Source of the DNA: Bacteroidales bacterium UBA4293
GTDB taxonomy: Bacteria; Bacteroidota; Bacteroidia; Bacteroidales; Bacteroidaceae
NCBI GenBank assembly: GCA_002395835.1
Contig: DGVD01000011.1
Coordinates: forward strand, 49,293 to 113,292
Direction of reading: 5' to 3'
Length of the DNA: 64,000 nucleotides
Part shown: one piece after another, positions 27,015-34,372 of the stretch
Layout: every line of letters begins with the position of its first letter
Position numbering within the stretch: position 1 is the stretch's first letter
Made by a program: the position numbers and the translations under genes
The notes under the pieces: model-generated
Databases searched by the model: none
Seen by the model: the letters and a program-made list of their open reading frames with translations, nothing else
What the model was told of the DNA's origin: nothing

Positions 27015-27982
27015 TTATCCTAATCCAGGCATTGACTTTTCAGATGTGCCATCAATCTTCATATACTCAAGTTGCTTGAAATAGTCGGTGTTATTTTTGT
27101 ATTCTTGATCTATTTCCTTAAAGGATTTTGCACCATGAGCTTTCAATATCTTGTACAATGTGGAAGATAGGGCGGTTGTTGTATCATTAATATTTTTCTT
27201 TATGATGTCTGCCACAATGTCGAGTACAGAAGCCCCTTTTCTGCAAGCATTCACATCATCGCCATTCTCTATAGCCCAAATTGCTGCATTGAGATAAAAC
27301 TCAATCTCTTCTTTTGTGCAAGCCTGTTTCGCATTGCTTACGTAACTCATCAGAGCATGCTTTATAGGACTTCCTATGCTTAGAAAGTAATCTAAACCTT
27401 TGCGGGCGTCTTCCCAACTTAAGTTATGGAAGTACTTCAAGCCCTTTATGCAATCCAGTAATTGATCCTTGAATACTTCTTCTTGATATTTCTCCAGAGC
27501 ATACTCTTCAACTTCTTTACGTAATGAAGGTACATCCTCCATGAGTTTTGTTATGGAAATAGTTCTGAGTTTTTCAGACCAATCAAATTCGAACTGCGCC
27601 GGCCAACAACGTTCATGATAATGGGTGATCATCAGCATTTTGACCTCTCCTGGTTTAAGATGCTCATCGTGCCCTACTGCAAAAATAGGATTACCGATCG
27701 TTCATTCTTAGGCATGAAGCCGCTTTCCGTGCATCCTGCACTCATTTTAACGTAGTTTCCTGACGGTTCCAAAAACAAAATATGGTCAATGCACTTTCCT
27801 ATAAAACTATATTTTGCCGGAAATGTCACATACCCATCTTCATCTTTAATGCCGTAAAGTCCATTAGATTCAAAGATTTCACCTCTTCTTGCTTTTTCCA
27901 AAGGTGTTGAATTGTCCACGCCTAATTCTCTCTTGATTGCTGCTTTAGGTGTACCAGCAAATGGATCTTCAAATTGTGCCAT
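27015..27982 (-). pseudogene. WG-repeat/ankyrin-like protein split by a frameshift
   Basis: Two adjacent frames form one protein. The N-terminal part (27674-27982, 102 aa) has a WG-like repeat (SNGLYGIKDEDGYVTFPAKY). The C-terminal part (27015-27638 plus its upstream open extension) has helical ankyrin-like repeats (NAAIWAIENGDDVNACRKG, ILKAHGAKSF). Reading across with one added base after GAACG near 27689-27693 gives NERIGNPIFAVGHDEH and then KPGEVKMLMITHYHERC without a break. A one-base deletion is the simplest explanation. The function is unknown. Confidence 0.7.
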
Positions 27983-28036
27983 GATTTTTTTTTATCATTA
28001 AACTTGTTTCCTTTCCTTATAAATATCCTTTTCATT

Positions 28037-28181
28037 TTCACGAAAATACTTCATACAAACCAAATTTCCAAAGAATGATCAATTCTTTTTCTAAATGGCT
28101 TTTTATTATTATGTAAAAAGGAGGGATGATTTTCTCAGGGTGATTTTTATGTTATTCGGAGTCTAATTCTATATAGTTGCC
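28037..28181 (-). repeat. Dispersed repeat, copy A, with promoter and GNYI-type end
   Basis: It shares about 100 bp with copies at 29646 and 31266. It contains a minus-strand promoter TTTG (28069-28072), 20 bp, TATTTTCG (28041-28048), for the broken WG/ankyrin gene. Its right edge (to 28181) is the inverted form of GGCAACTATATAG, as at the ends of the element at 46390-48230. Confidence 0.75.
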
Positions 28182-28197
28182 TCTATTCTTGTTTTTT

Positions 28198-29589
28198 TTA
28201 CAACCATGAGGGGTCTTTCATAGAATTATCGTCATAAAATTCTAAACCAAACCATTCCTCAAAAAGTTTTGCTGGAGAAATAATAACTGCATCATCTACT
28301 AGCTGGGCATACACCTTATCAAACAGTATATGCTTCTTCCACCTTGACTCAGCATTATTTTTTCTTAGCATTTCTTGGTATATGGGAAATAATGCTCTTA
28401 TCTTTTCCTCTTGTTTGTAAAGGTTTTGATAATCTTCATAGGCTTTAATGAGCAGATCCCTAGCATCTCGCACCAGCTCAATAGTCAATGCAATAAGATT
28501 GTTGTAGGGTGATGTCATTGTCACAGAAGTACAACCACATTTTTGCTCAGTGAGAATTCCTTTAAGATGTGTACCGTCGGGAGCATCAGCTTCGATTTCT
28601 TGTGACAATTCTTCTTTTTCTTTTGTCGCTTCCATAACACCCCAGCAAAGTACCTCATTAGTAGCTTCATCAAATTCCTTATCGAGGATTGCCTTTTTGC
28701 AACCCTTTATAAGTTCCTCTTCATTCATTCCTGTGATATCATATTTATCATAGATTTCGGGATCATATTCATTGGTAATAATAGGCATCAGATTAACAAG
28801 CGGTTCTTTCCTTGCCATTTCGGATAATGGAAGATCTAACCAAGCTAGCTTCTCCTTCCATGCTTCTCCAGCGCAATAGACAATCGTCCTGTAGCCAAGA
28901 CTATATCCACACATTTTGATGTATGCATTAGTTAAGAGGGTCAAGGCATCCATTACATCGTGCTGCTCTCCACGAAACGCATATTCTTCAATATTTTCAT
29001 TACCAGCCAGAAGATTCTCCACAAAAGGAAGTATATCTTCGTCCAGAATCTTGTTGTTCATACGGTGACCACCATGAAATGTGTGTACAGTATGGGCGAA
29101 ATGTTTCTCAAACTCTTTCCTGCAGTTCACTGTCTTATCTTCATCCCCAAAGAATCCCCAGCAGCATTGGCTGTTCTCATCATTTACTCCATCAAACATG
29201 TGTGCTTCCATCTCCCGAAACTGCTGAATGGTATCATCTGTAATGGTGAAGTGAGTCTCACCCGTCAGGGTAGGCTGGAAATACTTAAAAGTTCCAGGTT
29301 TAAGTATATCTGTTAGTTCCGACATTCTCAATGCGGGGTTTACGCATATACGCTTATAGTGGTACATTTGCATGGCATACATTCCTCCCATGCTTGTTCC
29401 AATAATGATGTCTGGTTTATTTTCCTCGCATAATTTCTTCAGGAACGGAATAGCTTCTGCCGGATTTACCGGTATATCTGGAGCCAGCACATTGCATTGT
29501 GGAAATATCTTTCTCAGGTGCTTCACCGTTCCACTTTGTCCACTTGATCCAAAGCCGTGCAGGTAGATGATTACTTTCTTATTATTCAT
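28198..29589 (-). CDS. YqiA/UPF0227-like esterase fused to an unknown domain
   Basis: A 463-aa protein. Residues 1 to about 195 are an alpha/beta hydrolase of the YqiA/YcfP type: IIYLHGFGSSGQSGTV, the nucleophile elbow IIGTSMGGMYAM, an Asp in FFGDEDKTV and a His in FHGGHRM. The remaining about 265 residues (from NENIEEYAFRGEQHDVMD) are acidic, mostly helical and unrecognised. Esterases of this type normally stop at about 190 aa, so the C-terminus is an addition. A TATATTTG box ends 3 bp before the ATG. Confidence 0.75.
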   Translation of the reverse strand: MNNKKVIIYLHGFGSSGQSGTVKHLRKIFPQCNVLAPDIPVNPAEAIPFLKKLCEENKPDIIIGTSMGGMYAMQMYHYKRICVNPALRMSELTDILKPGTFKYFQPTLTGETHFTITDDTIQQFREMEAHMFDGVNDENSQCCWGFFGDEDKTVNCRKEFEKHFAHTVHTFHGGHRMNNKILDEDILPFVENLLAGNENIEEYAFRGEQHDVMDALTLLTNAYIKMCGYSLGYRTIVYCAGEAWKEKLAWLDLPLSEMARKEPLVNLMPIITNEYDPEIYDKYDITGMNEEELIKGCKKAILDKEFDEATNEVLCWGVMEATKEKEELSQEIEADAPDGTHLKGILTEQKCGCTSVTMTSPYNNLIALTIELVRDARDLLIKAYEDYQNLYKQEEKIRALFPIYQEMLRKNNAESRWKKHILFDKVYAQLVDDAVIISPAKLFEEWFGLEFYDDNSMKDPSWL

Positions 29590-29591
29590 AA

Positions 29592-29599
29592 CAAATATA
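29592..29599 (-). promoter_or_regulatory. -7 box abutting the hydrolase start codon
   Basis: TATATTTG on the minus strand, two bases from the ATG (29587-29589). If used, the transcript would begin at or just inside the start codon. No clear -33 element is seen. Confidence 0.4.
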
Positions 29600-29645
29600 G
29601 GGTTTTACATCGTTAAAAAAAGGGCATTATATACCTATTGACTAA

Positions 29646-29707
29646 TCTTTTTCTAAATGGCTTTTTTATATTATTATGTAAAAAGGAGGGATGTTTTTCC
29701 CAGGGTG
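29646..29707. repeat. Dispersed repeat, copy B (partial)
   Basis: About 60 bp (TCTTTTTCTAAATGGC to CCCAGGGTG) match copies A and C. The GNYI-type end and the promoter part are missing. Confidence 0.75.
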
Positions 29708-29777
29708 GGGGCCTTAATGATATCTTTGCCACCTTGCTTCTGGTATAGTCTACACAAAATTACACTCTTTTTTGCTT

Positions 29778-30389
29778 CTATGCTACGTCTAGCCCTGTCC
29801 AATCAACTCTTATTACCTCTGAAAGCAAATGATTTTTGTATCTAGGAGGAATAAGTGAGAAATGTCCAATCCAGAAGGTATCTTTCCAGTCAAATCCACA
29901 TCTTTTGGCAATCCCTAATGACTTCTTGTTTCTTAGGTCTATAAAGAGAGTTATTCTATAAGGGAAGCAGTAATGTTTCATCTTATCACAAATAGCTTTT
30001 ACAGCCTCAGTCATATAGCCGTTTCCCTCACATTTTTTATGCAGGAAATAAGCAAGATAGAGCTCTGTGCCTCCCTGATAGTTGTCCCTATTTGGATTTA
30101 GTTCTATTATGCCAAGAAATTGCTTATTATATTTACAAGTGATACCATAGTAAAGATGGTTTTCGTAGTAGCGACCATAGTATCTATCTAATTCTGGATT
30201 TGCTTGTTTTAACCAGCATCTAATGTCTTTACGAGTTAAAGATTCGTTACGATATGGCATATACCATTGAATCCCCTTTTCCTTGAGCAATTTCCAAAAT
30301 TTCGGACAATCCTTTTGTGTCATCTTTTGCAAAGAAAGACGTCGTGTTTCAATCTTTTTACCAAATATGTGGCGAAGTGTTTGATACAT
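29778..30389 (-). CDS. GNAT-family N-acetyltransferase (RimJ/RimL type)
   Basis: A 203-aa protein starting MYQTLRHIFGKKIETRRLSL. The acetyltransferase_3 pattern is visible: IETRRLSLQKMTQKDCP at the N-terminus, FLGIIELNPN, YLAYFLHKKCEGNGYMTEAV (acetyl-CoA loop, a variant of QxxGxG/A) and NKKSLGIAKRCGF. The substrate is unknown. It lies downstream of the sirtuin gene on the same strand (19 bp), so acetylation and deacetylation enzymes may be co-expressed. Confidence 0.83.
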   Translation of the reverse strand: MYQTLRHIFGKKIETRRLSLQKMTQKDCPKFWKLLKEKGIQWYMPYRNESLTRKDIRCWLKQANPELDRYYGRYYENHLYYGITCKYNKQFLGIIELNPNRDNYQGGTELYLAYFLHKKCEGNGYMTEAVKAICDKMKHYCFPYRITLFIDLRNKKSLGIAKRCGFDWKDTFWIGHFSLIPPRYKNHLLSEVIRVDWTGLDVA

Positions 30390-30408
30390 AAATTCAGTAT
30401 ATCGGTGT

Positions 30409-31119
30409 TTATAGCAAGTGTTTTAGCTCTTCTTTCAGTATTATCACCCCTTCTGTTGCCGTGGAAGAAATGTACTTATACCCAAGAGATGCATATGGGA
30501 TGTCGACTTCGTTAGGATTTATGATGAATTTAGGAACGGAAGGGTGAGCATAGCGGATTAGCTCCGCTGCAGGATGAACCGTCAAAGAGGTGCCAATCAC
30601 AACAAAGATATCAGCATCCTTTACAATTTCTGCAGCATCTTGTATTCCGGATACATACTCCCCAAACAGTGTGACGTGAGGTCTAAGCTGTGAGCCGTCA
30701 CCGGCATCATCTCCAAGTTCTATCGGAACATTCATCGGCATTTCCCTTATGTAACGAGCGTCATGACGATTATCAGATGAACATACCCTTGCCAGTTCTC
30801 CATGCAGGTGTATGACATTGGTAGAGCCAGCGCGTTCATGTAAGTCATCGATATTCTGTGTGATGACTGTTACCTGATGCTGCTTCTCCAAATCTGTGAT
30901 GAAGGCGTGTGCTGCATTAGGGGTTGCATCAAAAACTCTTTGCCTCATATCATTTATGAATGCAATAAACTCTGAAGTGTCGTTGTATAATGCCTCAGAG
31001 CTTGCCAGATAGACATTTCTTTCATCATTCCAAAGCCCATCTGGACCACGGAAAGTCGGTATTCCACTCTCTGCACTGATGCCTGCACCAGTCAGAAATA
31101 CTATATGTTGACGTATCAT
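30409..31119 (-). CDS. Sir2-family NAD-dependent deacylase, no zinc cysteines
   Basis: A 236-aa sirtuin. The NAD-binding signatures are intact: FLTGAGISAESGIPTFRG, TQNIDDLHERAG and HLHGELARVCSS (catalytic His). The C-terminal part has PHVTLFGE, FVVIGTSLTVHPAAEL and FIINPNE. The structural zinc tetracysteine (two CxxC pairs) is absent; only one Cys follows the catalytic His. Zinc-less bacterial sirtuins exist, and Sir2 domains also act as NADases in defence systems. The compact single-domain form fits a CobB-like deacylase best. Confidence 0.88.
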   Translation of the reverse strand: MIRQHIVFLTGAGISAESGIPTFRGPDGLWNDERNVYLASSEALYNDTSEFIAFINDMRQRVFDATPNAAHAFITDLEKQHQVTVITQNIDDLHERAGSTNVIHLHGELARVCSSDNRHDARYIREMPMNVPIELGDDAGDGSQLRPHVTLFGEYVSGIQDAAEIVKDADIFVVIGTSLTVHPAAELIRYAHPSVPKFIINPNEVDIPYASLGYKYISSTATEGVIILKEELKHLL

Positions 31120-31265
31120 TAACCTAAAGTCTTATTACTTACTCCAACCCCTTATCATACATTTGTCTGTAGGGGTAAGCCACCCTGTTCTCTTGGGGCA
31201 GCATGAAACTTTCCAAATATAACATATTTATCCTCGTTTAATGGGTTTCGTTTCATTATTTTCAT

Positions 31266-31437
31266 TTCACGAAAATACTTCAGACAAACCAAATTTCCAA
31301 AGAATGATCAATTCTTTTTCTAAATGGCTTTTTTATTATTATGTAAAAAGGAGGGATGAATTTCCCAGGGTGATTCCTTTATATTGTGAAAAAAAACTGC
31401 ATTTCAGTTATTCGGGATCTAATTCTATATAGTTGCC
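31266..31437 (-). repeat. Dispersed repeat, copy C, with promoter and GNYI-type end
   Basis: The longest copy. It holds the minus-strand promoter TTTG (31298-31301), 20 bp, TATTTTCG (31270-31277), for the sirtuin gene. It ends at 31437 in the inverted GGCAACTATATAG end, with an AATGCAG segment just inside. The rest of 31120-31596 has only the small ORF described next. Confidence 0.75.
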
Positions 31438-31521
31438 TAAAATGATGTATGGTACTATCGTGCAGACAGAGCCATAAGGAAGAATGAATATCGTTAATGG
31501 ACGGAAAGACTTATCTTTCAT
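31408..31521 (-). CDS. Possible 37-aa ORF ending in the repeat
   Basis: MKDKSFRPLTIFILPYGS ... GNYIELDPE, stop. The last nine residues are encoded by the dispersed GNYI repeat. It could be a genuine small hydrophobic peptide or chance read-through from flanking DNA into the repeat; no family is recognised. Confidence 0.25.
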   Translation of the reverse strand: MKDKSFRPLTIFILPYGSVCTIVPYIILGNYIELDPE

Positions 31522-31596
31522 AGATGAGCATCCAAAACTAACTCTTTATGACCCTCAAAATCGCTGGCATTGTTGAAGTTTTTATCTTACCGCGTT

Positions 31597-32349
31597 TTAT
31601 GGTAATTTAGCAAGTAACGCTTCTCTTCTCTTTGAAGACACTTGTTTAGAAGGGCTGAAAACGCTGATGGTAGGGGCATGGTCTATAACGCCCTGGCATG
31701 CGAATGACAGTACCTCATAGGTATCTAGATCATGCCCGAACACTCTGCACAAGGCATGATCGCAAATATCAAATCCGCTATGTGTTTCCAGGTATTTCTT
31801 CCTCATGACAGCCACCTCGTCCACTGTAGGGGGAACCTTTACTATCATGGCAAGGTTTACGCTGCAGTTTCCCCAGAATCTGTTCCCCGGGTAGCCCATA
31901 ACTTCCACAATGTCACCCCGTTTGAATTTTATTTCTTCTGGCTTTCTGCCCCAGAACATATTTCTTTTCCCCCAGTAGTTGTATTCATCGGCATGAGAGC
32001 TGGCGGGAATGGAGTCTGCATACGTGTTCTCACCCCATAATGATCCATCCGGCAGGTAGATTCGTGTAGAGAGATTTTCGCCCAAGACATCTTCATGTGT
32101 CTCCAAGCCCAGTGGAATCTCCGTCACCACATAGGCATATAGGCTACTCCTGAACTCCGGGTACTTTTCCTGGAATGCGCTGTAGTAGCTGCCTATGTTC
32201 GTCATATATTCATCCACTTCCTCCTTTGTCCTCATGTACAAGGTTTCACGCACTTCGGTCTTGAACTCCGGATAGCGCAGTCTGCTCCAGCTCTTTTTAA
32301 GGTAGTACGGCATTATCTTGTAAATGCTTTCTATTTCATTCATTGCCAT
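31597..32349 (-). CDS. Hypothetical protein
   Basis: A 250-aa soluble protein, unrecognised. It is rich in aromatic residues. Distinct segments are MPYYLKKSWSRLRYPEF at the N-terminus, FKRGDIVEVMGYPGNRFWGN (a small-barrel-like hint) and FDICDHALCRVFGHDLDTYE. No signal peptide or membrane segment. It is transcribed from the palindromic divergent promoter just upstream. Confidence 0.65.
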   Translation of the reverse strand: MAMNEIESIYKIMPYYLKKSWSRLRYPEFKTEVRETLYMRTKEEVDEYMTNIGSYYSAFQEKYPEFRSSLYAYVVTEIPLGLETHEDVLGENLSTRIYLPDGSLWGENTYADSIPASSHADEYNYWGKRNMFWGRKPEEIKFKRGDIVEVMGYPGNRFWGNCSVNLAMIVKVPPTVDEVAVMRKKYLETHSGFDICDHALCRVFGHDLDTYEVLSFACQGVIDHAPTISVFSPSKQVSSKRREALLAKLP

Positions 32350-32365
32350 AGGTCAATTCTTTTTG

Positions 32366-32381
32366 TATCTTTGCAAAGATA
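32366..32381. promoter_or_regulatory. Palindromic divergent -7 element
   Basis: TATCTTTGCAAAGATA is a perfect 16-bp palindrome that gives TATCTTTG on each strand. It can drive the hypothetical gene on the minus strand and the remnant ORF at 32400 on the plus strand, with the two -7 boxes back to back. Confidence 0.65.
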
Positions 32382-32399
32382 ATAATAAATGAATAAATT

Positions 32400-32520
32400 A
32401 TGATAAAAAAAGGTATAGACATTCTACTGGTACCATGTCACCGAAGGCTATGAAAGATCCATGGATGGAGAAGAGGGTGAACTAGTCTTCGAGGTGAATG
32501 ATGAATATACCACTCGCTGA
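32400..32520 (+). pseudogene. Remnant of a small gene, frameshifted
   Basis: The ATG at 32400 reads MIKKGIDI and then leaves frame. Removing one C near 32425 lets it continue as YWYHVTEGYERS and EGELVFEVNDEYTTR to a stop at 32518-32520. The restored product would be 39 aa. It may be a fragment of a larger gene; the family is not recognised. Confidence 0.45.
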
Positions 32521-32541
32521 ATGGCTTTTTAATTATGATGA

Positions 32542-33057
32542 TCACACGTGTATAGGTAGTTCCCAGCTGCTTATGGTGTCACCTTTGTAGATGATGTGCT
32601 TCACCTCCGTGAGAGTCATGGTGAATGACGGAATGCAGATAGGGGCTATGAGTGCCTTAAGATCATCCAGTGCAATAGCCTTGATGGGGATGCGTGCCAA
32701 GGTTACATGGAGCAGGAAGTCTTGCGGTGGGAGGCACTTAGATTCTATAAGTTGCTCACGAAGTGTGAGAACCAGTTTCATGAACTCCGCACTGGGTTTG
32801 GAGCTGGTAAGACAAAGTATATGCTCTGATGAGGTGGAGAAAGCATGTAGCTTGTCTAGTGTCAGCGTAGGAGCAGCTTGCTGTGAGAAATATTCCTGAA
32901 GCACAGATGCTTGTGGCATCTCACTCATGAAAGCGATAGTGGAGTGGTAATGCCCATTCTGCCAACGAACAGCCACCTGAGAAAGGGCCCCTTTAAGTTG
33001 GTTAACCCAACGGGCATCCTTACTCAGTGGAACGGAAATGGCTAGGTAGTTTTTCAT
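32542..33057 (-). CDS. 2H phosphoesterase (2'-5' RNA ligase/CPDase family)
   Basis: A 171-aa protein with the two H-x-T/S motifs that define the 2H superfamily: HYHSTIAFM at about residues 37-45 and LHVTLARI at about 115-122. Members hydrolyse 2',3'-cyclic or 2'-5' phosphodiester bonds in RNA or in nucleotide signals. Its ATG overlaps the stop of the upstream nuclease-like gene (ATGA type), so the two are translationally coupled and probably work together. Confidence 0.82.
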   Translation of the reverse strand: MKNYLAISVPLSKDARWVNQLKGALSQVAVRWQNGHYHSTIAFMSEMPQASVLQEYFSQQAAPTLTLDKLHAFSTSSEHILCLTSSKPSAEFMKLVLTLREQLIESKCLPPQDFLLHVTLARIPIKAIALDDLKALIAPICIPSFTMTLTEVKHIIYKGDTISSWELPIHV

Positions 33058-33788
33058 GTTGTTTTAGACTTAAGTATCTGCCTTACGACCTCCAAGTCTT
33101 TATCATGAACACGTGAAAGTTTCTTAGATGAGCCAAAATCCGTGTAATCTATAATCACTAGTTTTATGCCATGCTGGGGGAGGATTGTTTGTCTGCGTTC
33201 ATCATAAATACGCCTTTGCTCACCTCTACTTACACCACTGACAGTCATTCTCCTGTCAAAGAATTTCACAGGCTCTGTGTGTTGCCGTTCATGGTATTCA
33301 ATAACCAGATTTAGATCTTCATAATAAGCGTCAACTGGGAGAGGACGGCCTGAATCACTCAATAGGAAATCGAATTTATGCTGTTGTGAGGCAGTCTTTC
33401 CTAATACCTCGTTGCAAAGACTAATCACATAATACTCGTCGGAATTTGTTCTGCTGTTAGTCTTTTTTGGGGGGGAAGCAGGAGCTTTAACCACCACTGG
33501 TTTAGCAATATTAGGTGCCAAGTCCTTGCTTGCCATGAAATACCAATTAGTATTTATGCTTTTTCTTTCAGCCAAGACAAATGGAATCATTCCAAGCTGA
33601 TTATTCTCATCCAGCTTTCTGAGCAGCTGCCTGATAGGAAGTCCATTCTTACGGTCCTCATTGAATACTCCTTTCTCTATGAATAAAGGCATCAAGTCCT
33701 TTGCTGGCAATTTTCTGGGATTATTAGGATTAGCAAAATATTCAGAGAGAATACTGTTGATTATTGATATTTTTTCAGATGTTGTCAT
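33054..33788 (-). CDS. Putative PD-(D/E)XK-type nuclease
   Basis: A 244-aa protein. The N-terminal about 85 residues are helical (possible DNA-binding). A lysine/proline-rich linker follows. The C-terminal part reads KFDFLLSDSGRPLPVDAYYED, LNLVIEYHERQH, QTILPQHGIKLVIIDYTDF. This matches the D...ExK-like strand order of Vsr/DUF559-type endonucleases, with Tyr-His after the Glu instead of Lys. Function as a nuclease is inferred. It has its own promoter upstream and overlaps the 2H phosphoesterase gene. Confidence 0.6.
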   Translation of the reverse strand: MTTSEKISIINSILSEYFANPNNPRKLPAKDLMPLFIEKGVFNEDRKNGLPIRQLLRKLDENNQLGMIPFVLAERKSINTNWYFMASKDLAPNIAKPVVVKAPASPPKKTNSRTNSDEYYVISLCNEVLGKTASQQHKFDFLLSDSGRPLPVDAYYEDLNLVIEYHERQHTEPVKFFDRRMTVSGVSRGEQRRIYDERRQTILPQHGIKLVIIDYTDFGSSKKLSRVHDKDLEVVRQILKSKTT

Positions 33789-33863
33789 ACGTCAGTCAAA
33801 GTGTTAATTCATAGATTGTGTTTGTTTTCTGGTCGAAGTTTGAATTTGTAACTTCTATTAAAG

Positions 33864-33895
33864 CGAAAATACTACATTTTTACTTTATTAGCAAA
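33864..33895 (-). promoter_or_regulatory. Promoter of the nuclease-2H pair
   Basis: TTTG (33892-33895), 20 bp, TATTTTCG (33864-33871) on the minus strand, the same spacing and -7 variant as in the dispersed repeats A and C. The remaining 33896-34046 is AT-rich with no feature that I can support. Confidence 0.65.
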
Positions 33896-34046
33896 ATATT
33901 AATCCCTTTTCTTGTAAAATATCGTTTTGGACAAAATGGATGGTTGATACACAATTAAACGACAACTATAATAACATAAACTACTATGAAGTAAGTATAA
34001 AGTTATCATTTCATAAAGATGCTTTCGCATTTATTTTGAGTTGCAC

Positions 34047-34077
34047 TTGCAAAAATATTAAATTATCCTTATTTTTG
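34047..34077 (+). promoter_or_regulatory. Candidate promoter of the three-gene helicase operon
   Basis: TTG (34047-34049), 20 bp, TATTTTTG (34070-34077). Transcription would start near 34084 and leave a leader of about 290 nt before the first ATG, with the inverted repeat at 34291-34323 inside it. Confidence 0.55.
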
Positions 34078-34290
34078 TAAATTGATAAAGTCTTAAATGA
34101 TACCATGCGATGATTATTATAGGCAACCATTCTCTATTAAGTACATAACAGGAAAAATCTTACGACAGAGTGCAATTCTTCCTTTTGATCTGGGAGTAGT
34201 ATACTGTATAGGCAATACTTATAAAAAATATTGAAACTATATATCCGGATATTGGCAAAATGATTGAAATCAACATGTTGCATTAATTAA

Positions 34291-34323
34291 GGGAACTATT
34301 TACAGTTAACATATATAGTTCCC
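34291..34323 (+). repeat. Inverted repeat in the operon leader
   Basis: GGGAACTAT (34291-34299) pairs perfectly with ATAGTTCCC (34315-34323). There is no T-run after it, so an operator or an RNA control hairpin is likelier than a terminator. The half-site TAGTTCCC recurs elsewhere in the accessory region. Confidence 0.6.
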
Positions 34324-34372
34324 ATAATAAAATAATAGTATTATTGAATTATTTTTTTAACAGATCATCTTT

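Noticed and set aside
28037..31437. CRISPR array or integron cassette array
   Set aside because: The repeats are long, few, unevenly spaced and contain promoters. There is no cas gene, integron integrase or attC-like pairing.
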